Assembly: GCA_041686235.1 (NCBI GenBank)
Contig: JAWLED010000003.1
Span: 10,183-74,182 of the forward strand
Source of the DNA: JAAAOH01 sp041686235
GTDB taxonomy: Bacteria > Spirochaetota > Spirochaetia > DSM-27196 > PWMO01
Direction of reading: 5' to 3'
DNA: 64,000 nucleotides
Position 1 is the stretch's first letter. Each line of letters starts with the position of its first letter. Shown piece after piece: positions 1 through 7,998 of this stretch. Below the pieces are notes generated by a model. It made no database searches, was not told where the DNA came from, and was given only the letters and a program-made list of their open reading frames with translations. A program made the position numbers and the translations under genes.

Positions 1-1
1 T

Positions 2-256
2 GCCGCCGTCGAGGAGGAGGTTGATGACCGAAGGGCCGCCGAGCTTTGGGGCGTTTCGCGAAGCACCGCCGCGGAGCTCATAGAGCGCATGGTGAGCGAC
101 CGGCTCATGCGGAAGACCTCGCCCCGAAGCGCGGTTTCGCGCGTGCCCGGCCGCGAGGCGGACGGCGATCCAGGCGGCCACGGCGGAGACGCCGGCCGCG
201 CCGGAGACGCCGGCCGCGCCGGAGGCGCGGGCACTCCTACCGACGATCCGCCATGA
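2..256 (+). CDS. 3' end of a gene with a helix-turn-helix-like segment (partial)
   Basis: Frame 2 is open from the window edge to a TGA at 254-256 (84 codons); the start lies outside the window. Residues near 13-40 (RAAELWGVSRSTAAELIERM) look like the recognition part of a helix-turn-helix or winged-helix DNA-binding domain. The last 35 residues are a Gly/Ala/Arg/Asp tail built from a repeated GDAGRA unit. The stop overlaps the ATG of the next gene as ATGA, so the two are probably translationally coupled. A transcription regulator is one possibility, but too little of the protein is visible to name a family. Confidence 0.6.
   Translation, partial: AAVEEEVDDRRAAELWGVSRSTAAELIERMVSDRLMRKTSPRSAVSRVPGREADGDPGGHGGDAGRAGDAGRAGGAGTPTDDPP
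183..230 (+). repeat. GC-rich short tandem repeat at the end of the first gene
   Basis: Imperfect 18-nt units of the type GAGACGCCGGCCGCGCCG recur here. They encode the GDAGRA tail of the upstream gene. This is one of many short GC-rich repeats at gene ends in the window. Confidence 0.6.
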
Positions 257-951
257 AACGTACGAGCCGTCGCGTTCTCCCACACCTCCTTTTGTACGCA
301 TTTGCCGCCTCGCTCGTTCTGATATCGTGTACCGGCGCGCCGCCCGAGGCTACCTATGCGCAGCTCGTGCTCACCTATACGGAGGACAGACAGCGCGAGG
401 AGATCTACGAGCAGCTTACAATACGCGTGCACGTACAGGATCCGGACGGCATCGACGACGTGGAAACGCTCCACGTGAGCCATGACGGTGAGGGCTATGT
501 ATGGACATTCGATGAGGAAAAGTGGTCGCGGCGGCAAGAAGGCGGCACCGAGCTCTTCGTCCTCGAGGGGCTGGTTTCTCCCGACGGCTCTCCCCTCCCG
601 CGCGGCGAGTATCGGATCATTGCCGTAGATTCCGCCGGCCATCGAACTGAGATTACAGAGAGCATCGAGTCCGATCCGCGTGACTCAGAGGATCTCGCCT
701 TCCCACGGCTCGAGCTCGACGATGACGAGCTGACGGTGCTCGGCGACCACAATGAGGTGCGAGTAATTGGTTACGAAGGGGAGGATCGACGAGTAGGGGA
801 GCTCGAGCTTTCCGGGGGAGAGACGCGTAGTGTGGCTCGGATCGACTGGCTTGCAGATAGGATCGAAGAGGTTTCGCTTTTTGCGATCGCTCGCGGCCGC
901 GGCCCCCGCACGGAGCACTACGTAGAAAGCGGGCCGTATCGGTGGGAGTAG
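253..951 (+). CDS. Predicted lipoprotein of unknown function
   Basis: A 232-residue protein starting at the ATG at 253, which overlaps the previous stop as ATGA. The N-terminus (MKRTSRR, then a hydrophobic stretch ending LVLISC) is a signal peptide with a lipobox-like cleavage site, so the mature protein should be lipid-anchored in the cell envelope. The mature part is rich in Asp/Glu and beta-prone, with phrases such as YTEDRQREEIYEQLTIRVHV that suggest one or two beta-sandwich domains. I do not recognise a named family. A longer in-frame reading from 46 exists but consists of Arg-rich translation of the upstream repeat; the ATGA coupling and the signal peptide support 253. Confidence 0.75.
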   Translation: MKRTSRRVLPHLLLYAFAASLVLISCTGAPPEATYAQLVLTYTEDRQREEIYEQLTIRVHVQDPDGIDDVETLHVSHDGEGYVWTFDEEKWSRRQEGGTELFVLEGLVSPDGSPLPRGEYRIIAVDSAGHRTEITESIESDPRDSEDLAFPRLELDDDELTVLGDHNEVRVIGYEGEDRRVGELELSGGETRSVARIDWLADRIEEVSLFAIARGRGPRTEHYVESGPYRWE

Positions 952-1006
952 GATGCGCGGCTCGGCCGGGCGTGGGCCGGCTGCGCCGCACCACAGCGCC
1001 GCACGG

Positions 1007-1921
1007 CTATGTGCGGCGGGTTCGCTCGCCTACCCATTCCCACACCCGCCGCCAGAGGCTTTTCCCGAAACGAGAGGAGAAGTCGCGTGCTGCCTCCTGT
1101 ACCGGATAGTCCTCGCCATACTGCTTTTTCAGCTCGTCCCAGTGTTTGACGATCCACATGTAGAGGTCCGCCGCAGTGCGCCCGGGAAATCGCGCGAGGA
1201 TGCGCTCATAGGCAATCACGTCAACGATCGGTTTGAATACATTGTTGAACCAGCTTTGCAGGGCCTGTTGAAAAGACAGTTCCTCGCTGTAGTGCTGATT
1301 GAGAAAGTACTTGTGCCCCTCCACGTGCTGGAGCACCACGTCGTACCGGCCTACTTCCGTAAAGACGAGGTCGTAGCGCGGTATCACCTGCGGCCATTGG
1401 GTGCGCTCGTAAAAACGCTCTTTTTCGTAGTTGATGACTGCGTTTTTGAGGTCCGCCTTCGTCATCTCCGGATCGAGCTTGATCTCGGTTCCCAGCGACA
1501 CGACCTCGGCATCGATGGACATGACCCCCTGTGCTCGGGCCACCGAAACGCGGTGATTCCCGTCTCGTACGAAGTACACGCCGCCGATCTCGTAGAGCCG
1601 GATTACCGGTAAGTTCACCTGCTGCAGGTGGGCCCGGTCGATGCTCTGCCAACGCCCGCGGAGTGTCTCGCGTCGGGGCAAAAAACCTTTGTTGAAGTCG
1701 TTGTAGCGTCCCTCACTTCCGACGATCCGGCGAACGTCCACCGCCTGCAGCCCTTTGTAGGTCTCGGAATGCGGCCGAACGACATCGGTCACATCGCGCA
1801 GTGAAAGAAGCTCCTGATTCTGCGGGGTCAGCGCATTGATGAGCCGGCTGATTTTTGCCTGGGTACGAGCCTTGTTGAAATCGTCTCGGGCCGTCACTTG
1901 TACGAAATCACCCATCGGCAT
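1007..1921 (-). CDS. ParB/sulfiredoxin-fold-like protein of unknown function
   Basis: A 304-residue soluble protein. Residues around 118-132 (YFVRDGNHRVSVARAQG) carry the GNHR motif typical of the ParB/Srx nuclease-like fold, preceded by an arginine-rich segment. The C-terminal half (YDVVLQHVEGHKYFLN, then DLYMWIVKHWDELKKQYG) is helical and may correspond to the DUF4032 type of domain, though I cannot confirm that. It is the last gene of a minus-strand group: its start overlaps the end of the metallophosphoesterase gene by 14 nt, and a TPR/Mrr-like gene lies further upstream. The role is unknown; a regulatory or nucleic-acid function is an inference from the fold alone. Confidence 0.65.
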   Translation of the reverse strand: MPMGDFVQVTARDDFNKARTQAKISRLINALTPQNQELLSLRDVTDVVRPHSETYKGLQAVDVRRIVGSEGRYNDFNKGFLPRRETLRGRWQSIDRAHLQQVNLPVIRLYEIGGVYFVRDGNHRVSVARAQGVMSIDAEVVSLGTEIKLDPEMTKADLKNAVINYEKERFYERTQWPQVIPRYDLVFTEVGRYDVVLQHVEGHKYFLNQHYSEELSFQQALQSWFNNVFKPIVDVIAYERILARFPGRTAADLYMWIVKHWDELKKQYGEDYPVQEAARDFSSRFGKSLWRRVWEWVGERTRRT

Positions 1922-2579
1922 CTAACTCCAGAATATAATGGTCATACACGTTTATCACCTCGGTATCCCGGTAGAAGCTCACGCGCCGTTCGTTGAGGTC
2001 ATAGAGATGGATATGACCGTGTAAGAGGTATCGTGGTCGAAACGCTCTCATAAACCACAAAAAACAAGAAAAGCCGCGATGAGCGTTGTCTTCCTTATCG
2101 TGAATGCCTCGCGGTGGCGCGTGTGTCACCAGAACGTCTAAAAACCGGCCTCGCACGAGCCGATGCCAAAGCATCTTCGGAACGAGAGACAGTATACGAA
2201 GCGTCATCTGGAACTCCGTATACTGGTTCTGCCCGTTATTATACCGCACGCTTCCCCCGAGACCAGCGAAAAGCACTCCCTTCTTCAAGATAACTCGACG
2301 GTCAATGTAGGTGGACCCGTAGTGATGCTGGTGGTTCATGCGGAACGTATCCGCGGCGGGCATAAGGGGAGCGCGGTGGTTGAAAAGCTCATACTGGTCG
2401 AGATTGTGGTTTCCGAACACGAATAGAACCGGCTTGTTCAAGCTACTGGCAATAAAGCCGAGATAGCTCATGGGCAAATCTCCCGCCCCGATCACAAGCT
2501 CGACGCCGCGGTAACGCTCTTTAACAGCCGGACTGTATACAAGAGGGTCGAGATGATCGGCGACGCAGAGAATCTTCAT
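1908..2579 (-). CDS. Calcineurin-like metallophosphoesterase
   Basis: A 223-residue protein with the metallophosphoesterase motifs in order: an N-terminal VADHLD (variant of GDxH), GAGDLPMSY (variant of GDxxD), FGNHN in place of GNHD near residue 56, THAPPRG and LLHGHIHLYD (GHxH). These residues bind two metal ions in the family. The substrate cannot be read from sequence. The Asn in GNHN and the VADH start are departures from the textbook motifs. It lies 17 nt after the TPR/Mrr-like gene and overlaps the ParB-like gene by 14 nt, so the three are probably one transcript. No strong Shine-Dalgarno is visible. Confidence 0.8.
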   Translation of the reverse strand: MKILCVADHLDPLVYSPAVKERYRGVELVIGAGDLPMSYLGFIASSLNKPVLFVFGNHNLDQYELFNHRAPLMPAADTFRMNHQHHYGSTYIDRRVILKKGVLFAGLGGSVRYNNGQNQYTEFQMTLRILSLVPKMLWHRLVRGRFLDVLVTHAPPRGIHDKEDNAHRGFSCFLWFMRAFRPRYLLHGHIHLYDLNERRVSFYRDTEVINVYDHYILELDADG

Positions 2580-2596
2580 ACCGTCTGTACCATCAA

Positions 2597-3958
2597 TTAG
2601 AGCTCGATTTGTTGGAGCAGTGACTGAAGCTTTTCTTTGTCGTAGAGGTCGATCGGCCTCGATTCCACAAAATCGGAGGCAACACGAGAAAAGGTGGAGC
2701 TCGTTACGATCACACCGCGGTGGATATTCTGCTTCTTCATTTCTTCATGCATCGCCCGTGTTGTTGCCTCATCGACGATGTTCGTAACCCTGAGAAACCA
2801 CAAGAGTTTCGGCATCTTCCGTGCATTGCGCCACTTGGACTGACTTTCGACTGCGATAACGGCGGCGCCGCCCTTCATCTGCTCGGCCTCGCGGACGGTA
2901 AGCCCCATTGCCACGGTGAGCTTACGGCATATGCCGAGAAACTCCTCGTCCCCGGCAGTCATGAAGTCTTTCACGCTGTCGTCGGTGCGCAGGTCCTGAT
3001 ACTGGCTGAGCTTCTCCGCTACGTCTCTGAAATCGCGCCGTTTCTCGTAAATCTTTTCCCACTGTTCGATGGCCTGCTCGATGCGTCGATTCTTTTCATG
3101 CACGGCGGCAAGAAAATAGCGCGCATAGAGGAGCTCATTGAGGGAGTTTTGATCCTTGGCCGCCAGCGTTACCGCTCTTTCGAGCTCCGCGGCGGCACGG
3201 TCGAGCTCTCCCATATTGAGGTAGGCAACACCCCGCTCTACGATTGACTTGACTTTCCACTCGGTGGATTTTGCCGCCTTCTCGAATGACGAGATGGCCG
3301 AGGCGAAATCCTTGGCGTCACGCTGTACTCTGCCGAGGTAGTAGTAGGCTTCCGCGTCGTCTCGGTCGAGCGAAACGGTTTTGTTGAGGTACTCGTGAGC
3401 CGGTTTTAGCTGTTTCGCCCGATAGAGGTGAATACCGAGGCGTTTGTATGGAGCCGCGTAATTGTTGTCGAGCTCGATGGCCTTCTTATAATAGGCGCCG
3501 GCGCGGTCGGAGCGGTTGCGTTGTTCGAACAAGGTCCCAACGGTGTAGTAATAGTAGGCGTTGTTCGGATCGCGCTTTATGAGGAGGAGGTATTCTTTGA
3601 GAGCTTCCTCCGGCTGATTGAATTTCAGGTATAGCTCTGCTATGTTATTTCTAAAGGGGATTTCTTTGGCGTGGTTACCGAAGCTTCCGATCTGGTTGAC
3701 GGTTTTGAACTCCATCAACGCGAGATCGGGCTTTCCCTCCCCCACGTAGGCAAGGCCGAGCAAATAGTGAGGGTCGGGATCCCGCGGGTCGCGCGCGATA
3801 ATCTTTTTAGCTACCCGGATGGCCTGCGTGTACTTTTTTTGTCTTACCAACTCCGCGAGGCCGGCGACCTGCTGAGGGGCCAGCAACGATTTTACAACAA
3901 AAAAGGTAATGGCGCCGACAGCCACTCCGAGTATGATAATTAGGATAATTATGCCCAT
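2597..3958 (-). CDS. Membrane-anchored TPR protein with C-terminal Mrr-like domain
   Basis: A 453-residue protein. Residues 1-25 form one hydrophobic helix (GIIILIIILGVAVGAITFF), so the protein is probably anchored with its bulk in the cytoplasm. Residues about 35-290 hold seven or so TPR units (for example DPHYLLGLAYVGEGKPDLAL and AEAYYYLGRVQRDAKDFASA). Residues about 335-453 resemble the Mrr/RecB-like nuclease fold: VIAVESQSKW contains a QxK motif, followed by GVIVTSSTFSRVASDFV and IDLYDKEKL, the usual order in Mrr_cat domains. Whether nuclease activity is retained is not known. It is the first gene of a three-gene minus-strand group. Confidence 0.75.
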   Translation of the reverse strand: MGIIILIIILGVAVGAITFFVVKSLLAPQQVAGLAELVRQKKYTQAIRVAKKIIARDPRDPDPHYLLGLAYVGEGKPDLALMEFKTVNQIGSFGNHAKEIPFRNNIAELYLKFNQPEEALKEYLLLIKRDPNNAYYYYTVGTLFEQRNRSDRAGAYYKKAIELDNNYAAPYKRLGIHLYRAKQLKPAHEYLNKTVSLDRDDAEAYYYLGRVQRDAKDFASAISSFEKAAKSTEWKVKSIVERGVAYLNMGELDRAAAELERAVTLAAKDQNSLNELLYARYFLAAVHEKNRRIEQAIEQWEKIYEKRRDFRDVAEKLSQYQDLRTDDSVKDFMTAGDEEFLGICRKLTVAMGLTVREAEQMKGGAAVIAVESQSKWRNARKMPKLLWFLRVTNIVDEATTRAMHEEMKKQNIHRGVIVTSSTFSRVASDFVESRPIDLYDKEKLQSLLQQIEL

Positions 3959-4053
3959 CGGTTTATCTGCATCGGGATATGTCCCGCATTCATCTGAGAT
4001 TAAATACTTTCATCGCGGGTGTCAAACGTTGCGATGGGCACAGGAGGTGCGGA

Positions 4054-4806
4054 GTGAGCCGTAAATTCACGACCGCCGTTATGTTTTTGATCGCATTGAT
4101 CACGGTCTCTGCGGGGGGGCAGAGCCTTCTCGAGCAGGGAGAAGATAAGTTCATGCGAAATCAGCCGAAAGAAGCCGTTCCGCTGCTCGAGGACGCCCTC
4201 GAAGAGGATCCCGAAAACGCGCAAATATATCTCTATCTCGGTGTCGCCTACGAGCAACTGGGCCGGGACGAAGAGGCCGTGGAAATCCTTCGCGAGGGAG
4301 TACAAACGGCTTCCGACGAGCGCGAGAAACTGTTCTTTAACCTGGCCACGAACCTGAGGCGGGCCGAGCAATACGAGGAAGCGGAGGATACCTATAGCGA
4401 GGCCATCTCTGCGGACAGCATGTATGCACCGGCCTACCTCGCGCGCGCCAACTTGCGCGTCGAATTGGAGGAGTACGAGCCGGCTATCGAGGACTACGAA
4501 ATCTATTTGGAGATAGAGCCCGATAGCGAACACAAGTCGAATGTCGAGCAGATGATTTCCCTTTTGCGCGATAAGCTGGAAGAACGAGAGCGCCGAGCGG
4601 CCGAAGAAGAAGAGCGCAACAAACGGGCTCAAGAGCTCGCAGAGCGAGAGGCGGAGCGCCGCCGCGAAGAGGAAGCCGCCAAGCAGCGGGCGTTACTCGA
4701 CAATGTGCTCAATTCGCTCGAAGGCGCGAGCGCGGAGACGGAAAACCTCTCGGGTGGCTCCGAAGACATTGAAGAATTCGAAGATGATCTCGATATCGTC
4801 GAGTAG
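4054..4806 (+). CDS. Secreted TPR protein with charged C-terminal coil
   Basis: A 250-residue protein. I place the start at the GTG at 4054, six nt after AGGAGG (4042-4047), because translation then begins with a signal peptide (SRKFTTAVMFLIALITVSA). An ATG at 3979 is in frame but has no such signals. Residues 30-165 contain three to four TPR units (YLYLGVAYEQLGRDEEAVEI; YLARANLRVELEEYEPAIED). Residues 175-225 are an Arg/Glu/Ala coiled coil and the tail is acidic. The protein is likely a periplasmic or membrane-associated scaffold. It is followed after 32 nt by a second TPR gene on the same strand, so they are probably co-transcribed. Confidence 0.75.
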   Translation: MSRKFTTAVMFLIALITVSAGGQSLLEQGEDKFMRNQPKEAVPLLEDALEEDPENAQIYLYLGVAYEQLGRDEEAVEILREGVQTASDEREKLFFNLATNLRRAEQYEEAEDTYSEAISADSMYAPAYLARANLRVELEEYEPAIEDYEIYLEIEPDSEHKSNVEQMISLLRDKLEERERRAAEEEERNKRAQELAEREAERRREEEAAKQRALLDNVLNSLEGASAETENLSGGSEDIEEFEDDLDIVE

Positions 4807-4838
4807 GCGTATGTCGAGAAGCCGTATATGGAGGCCGA

Positions 4839-6770
4839 ATGGTAGATAATCGAGTAAAGATTGCTGTGGGGGTCGGGGTAGGCCTACTCCTGTTGGCCGG
4901 AGGTGCATTCTTCCTGCTGCAGCCCTCGGGCGATTCCGAGATGAGCGAGTCAGAGCGGCTCCGCGAGAATAAGCTTCGAATCGCGGAAAACTACCTGGAA
5001 AACGAAGAGTATCAGCGTGCTCTCGATTTGGTCGACGAGGTCCTCATCGAGAACGTCGACGACGAGCAGGCCACTGAGCTGAAGCAGGAAATCCTCGATG
5101 CCAAGCGGGAGGCCGAAAGAGCGGCGGCCGAAGAACGGGCCGCCGAAGCGGAAAAAGAGCGGGAGGAGGAATCGGAGGATGACGACGATTCCGACGACGA
5201 GGAAAGCCGGCGGCTGGAAACGCAGGCCGAAATAGCGCGGCAGCTCGAAGAACGGCGGCAAGAGGAGGAAGAGCGTCGTCGCGAGCGGGAAGCAGAGGAA
5301 GAACGCAAGGAGCAAGAACGCCGCGAGAGGCTCAGCGAAGAGGAACGGCAAAAGGAAGAGCAGATCAACGATCTCTTGGACACGGCCGAGGAAGAGCTCG
5401 AGTCCGAGAATTACGTGGAGGCGAGGAGAACGTTCGAGGAAGTACTCGAGATCGATCTCCGGGATGAAGAGACCTCGGACCGGTTTGACGCAAAGGCGCA
5501 TTCGGGTATAGCGCGGGCGTTCTACGAGGAAGCGCCGGAAGATTCCACTAATCGTCAAAACGCGATCGACAGCGCAAACCGCGCACTCCGGCTCGACGAT
5601 TCGTTGTGGGAGCCGCACTTCACCCTCGGCGAGGTGTATCGGGAAACCGATTTGTTCGATGAGGCCATCAAAGAGTACAAGGCGGCCGCCCGGTTGAACC
5701 CGGACAACCCGGCCATATTCTATGCCTTGGCAAATGCGCAGTACCGCTCGGAGCAATTTCGTGAGGCTCGCTCCTCCTACGAGAACGTGGTGGACATCGC
5801 TCCCGACTACCGAAGTGCCTACTATAACCTCGGCGCAACCAATCTGCAGTTAGGCGACCGCTCGCGTGCGTTGGAGGCGTTTCGCTACGCCACCGAAGTG
5901 GACAGCGAAAACGCGTTGGCGCATTACCAAGTGGGAAACATTCACCTGTCTCAGGGCGAGTTCCAACAAGCTGTATCCGCCTACGAGAGCGCAGTGGAGG
6001 CCGACCCCTCGCGGGCGAACTTCCACGGGCGTCTCGGCTCCGCGCACTACCGGCAGAACAACCTCGACCGGGCCCGCGACGCATATCTCGAGGCAGTTGA
6101 GCTCGAGCCTGATACCGCACGCCATAACTACAATATGGCGGTTGTCGAGAACGCGCTGGAAAACTACGAGTCGGGTCTCGAGTACGCACAGAAGGCGGCC
6201 GACCTCGAGTCGAGCAAGCCCGAATATCACTACGTGCTCGGTCAAATCCGATATGCCCTCGGTGAGACCAATAAGGCAATGAGCGCCCTCAGAACCGCGC
6301 TTGACCGTGACGACAGTTACGTGAAGGCAATGGTGGAGCTCGGAAAGATTCTCGACGAAGAAGGCCGCTCCGAGCGCGCGTTGGAGCTGCTCGTGCGGGC
6401 CCACGAGATCGAGCCGAACTCGGTGCAGGTTAACAACAACCTTGCCGGGGTCTATCTGGACAACGACCGGAACGAAGAGGCCATTGATCACTACCGCCAG
6501 GCAATCAGCGAGAAATCCGACGACGCGGGTATGCGCTACAACCTCGCGTTAGCCTACATCGGGGCCGACCGCTACGATGAGGCGGAGGAGTCACTGCACG
6601 AGGTCTTGCGCATCGACAACTCCGACTGGGAAGCACGGCACAAGTTGGGCGAAGTCCTGATTGCCAAAGAGAACTCCTCCGAGGCGGAAGAGGTGCTTGC
6701 CGAATTGCTCGACGAGAATCCCGATTATCAGCGCCGCGAAGAGGTTGAACAGCTCCTGCAGAGTCTGTAA
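4839..6770 (+). CDS. Large membrane-anchored TPR protein with acidic coiled coil
   Basis: A 643-residue protein. Residues 6-26 form a single membrane helix (IAVGVGVGLLLLAGGAFFLL). Residues 45-180 are an extremely charged Glu/Arg/Ala region, mostly predicted coiled coil with an EESEDDDDSDDEES acidic patch. Residues 180-640 hold about twelve TPR units with the usual W-LG-Y-A-F-A-P spacing (for example FYALANAQYRSEQFREARSS; YYNLGATNLQLGDRSRALEA; MRYNLALAYIGADRYDEAEE). Such proteins assemble complexes at the membrane in the TPR superfamily; the partner is unknown. It follows another TPR gene and precedes trxB by 54 nt. Confidence 0.8.
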   Translation: MVDNRVKIAVGVGVGLLLLAGGAFFLLQPSGDSEMSESERLRENKLRIAENYLENEEYQRALDLVDEVLIENVDDEQATELKQEILDAKREAERAAAEERAAEAEKEREEESEDDDDSDDEESRRLETQAEIARQLEERRQEEEERRREREAEEERKEQERRERLSEEERQKEEQINDLLDTAEEELESENYVEARRTFEEVLEIDLRDEETSDRFDAKAHSGIARAFYEEAPEDSTNRQNAIDSANRALRLDDSLWEPHFTLGEVYRETDLFDEAIKEYKAAARLNPDNPAIFYALANAQYRSEQFREARSSYENVVDIAPDYRSAYYNLGATNLQLGDRSRALEAFRYATEVDSENALAHYQVGNIHLSQGEFQQAVSAYESAVEADPSRANFHGRLGSAHYRQNNLDRARDAYLEAVELEPDTARHNYNMAVVENALENYESGLEYAQKAADLESSKPEYHYVLGQIRYALGETNKAMSALRTALDRDDSYVKAMVELGKILDEEGRSERALELLVRAHEIEPNSVQVNNNLAGVYLDNDRNEEAIDHYRQAISEKSDDAGMRYNLALAYIGADRYDEAEESLHEVLRIDNSDWEARHKLGEVLIAKENSSEAEEVLAELLDENPDYQRREEVEQLLQSL

Positions 6771-6824
6771 CTTTTCGAAAAAGAATGTGAAGCACTTTGA
6801 GGACACCTGAGAGGAATAGCGTAC

Positions 6825-7805
6825 ATGGCAGACGAAGAGACGAATGTGGATACCGAGGTAGAGAACGTAATTATCGTGGGGTCGGGCCCCGCGGCACATA
6901 CCGCGGCGGTGTATAGCGCCCGCGCCGAGCTCAACCCCTTGCTCTTCGAGGGGTTTATGGCCGGGGGGGTCGCCGCCGGCGGCCAACTTACCACTACGAC
7001 CGACGTCGAGAACTATCCGGGCTTTCCCGAGGCAATACTCGGCCCCGAGCTCATGGACCGGATGCGAAAGCAATCCGCGACATACGGAACCCGAATTGTC
7101 ACCGAAACAATAGCCCGGGCGGATCTCTCGCAATGGCCCTACACCGTCTATACCGAGGGTGAGACCGCGTACCGAACCCGGGCGCTCATTGTGGCCACCG
7201 GCGCGATCGCAAAACGGCTTCATCTGCCGGGCGAGGAAACGTATTGGCAGCGCGGAATCTCGGCCTGTGCCGTATGTGATGGGGCGCTTCCGTTATTCCG
7301 AAATCAGCCGCTCGTTGTCGTCGGCGGCGGCGATAGCGCGTGCGAGGAGGCCGCCTTTCTCACGAAGTTCGGCAGTAGCGTGACGATGCTCGTGCGCCGT
7401 GACGAAATGCGCGCTTCCAAGACAATGCAGCATCGCGTCATGAACAACGACAAAGTCGATATCGTGTGGAACACCGTTCCCACCGAAGTTGTCGGAGACG
7501 GGAATGTTCTGACCGGGGTGAAAATCTACAACAAGCAGACCGGCGACGAGGGTACCATCGAGGCCAAGGGGCTTTTCTATGCAATCGGCCATCTGCCCAA
7601 CACCGGTTTTCTCATGGGCCGGCTCGAGATGGACGAAACCGGTTATCTCCAAACGGAGGCTCGGTCCACGCGAACGAGCATGTCCGGCGTGTTTGCCTGC
7701 GGAGACGTTCAAGACCGTGTTTACCGACAGGCGGTTACCGCGGCAGGAACGGGGTGTATGGCCGCCCTCGATGCGGAGAACTATCTCACCGAGCTCGGTG
7801 ACTAA
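6825..7805 (+). CDS. trxB: Thioredoxin reductase
   Basis: A 326-residue FAD flavoprotein that reduces thioredoxin with NADPH in the cytosol. Visible marks are the FAD-binding IIVGSGPAAHTAAVYSAR, the redox pair in ISACAVCDGALP (CAVC; most family members have CATC), the NADPH-binding VVVGGGDSACEEAAFL, and the C-terminal FAD motif GVFACGDVQDRVYRQAVTAA. The length is normal for TrxB. The stop is followed almost at once by an assembly gap. No thioredoxin gene is adjacent; redoxin domains in this window occur in the gene at 31215-31868 and in the YyaL-type protein at 49808-51700. Confidence 0.95.
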   Translation: MADEETNVDTEVENVIIVGSGPAAHTAAVYSARAELNPLLFEGFMAGGVAAGGQLTTTTDVENYPGFPEAILGPELMDRMRKQSATYGTRIVTETIARADLSQWPYTVYTEGETAYRTRALIVATGAIAKRLHLPGEETYWQRGISACAVCDGALPLFRNQPLVVVGGGDSACEEAAFLTKFGSSVTMLVRRDEMRASKTMQHRVMNNDKVDIVWNTVPTEVVGDGNVLTGVKIYNKQTGDEGTIEAKGLFYAIGHLPNTGFLMGRLEMDETGYLQTEARSTRTSMSGVFACGDVQDRVYRQAVTAAGTGCMAALDAENYLTELGD

Positions 7806-7806
7806 G

Positions 7807-7906
7807 NNNNNNNNNNNNNNNNNNNNNNNNNNNNNNNNNNNNNNNNNNNNNNNNNNNNNNNNNNNNNNNNNNNNNNNNNNNNNNNNNNNNNNNNNNNNNN
7901 NNNNNN
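7807..7906. other. Assembly gap of 100 N
   Basis: One hundred undetermined bases between trxB and mutL. The right edge is a GC-rich 15-nt tandem repeat, which probably caused the break. Real length and content are unknown. Confidence 0.99.
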
Positions 7907-7981
7907 CTCCCCGGCGCTCACCTCCCCGGCGAGCGACTCCCCGGCGCTCGCCTCCCCGGCGGCCGGCTCCCCGTCGAGCCG
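7907..7981. repeat. Five 15-nt tandem repeats (CTCCCCGGCG core)
   Basis: Five successive 15-nt units each begin CTCCCC and continue with a variable 5-9 nt part; four have CTCCCCGGCG and the last has CTCCCCGTCG. The array touches the assembly gap, so more units may be hidden. It lies downstream of both convergent genes trxB and mutL. Confidence 0.85.
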
Positions 7982-7998
7982 CCGACGTGCGCTAACGC

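Noticed and set aside
46..252. Arg-rich N-terminal extension of the first lipoprotein
   Set aside because: It is the off-frame translation of the GC-rich repeat; the ATG at 253 gives a signal peptide and an ATGA overlap.
953..1612. Plus-strand open frame opposite the ParB-like gene
   Set aside because: Antisense shadow: the minus-strand frame carries the GNHR motif and operon overlaps.
7907..7981. CRISPR-like array
   Set aside because: Units are 15 nt with no separate spacers of 30-40 nt and no cas genes nearby.
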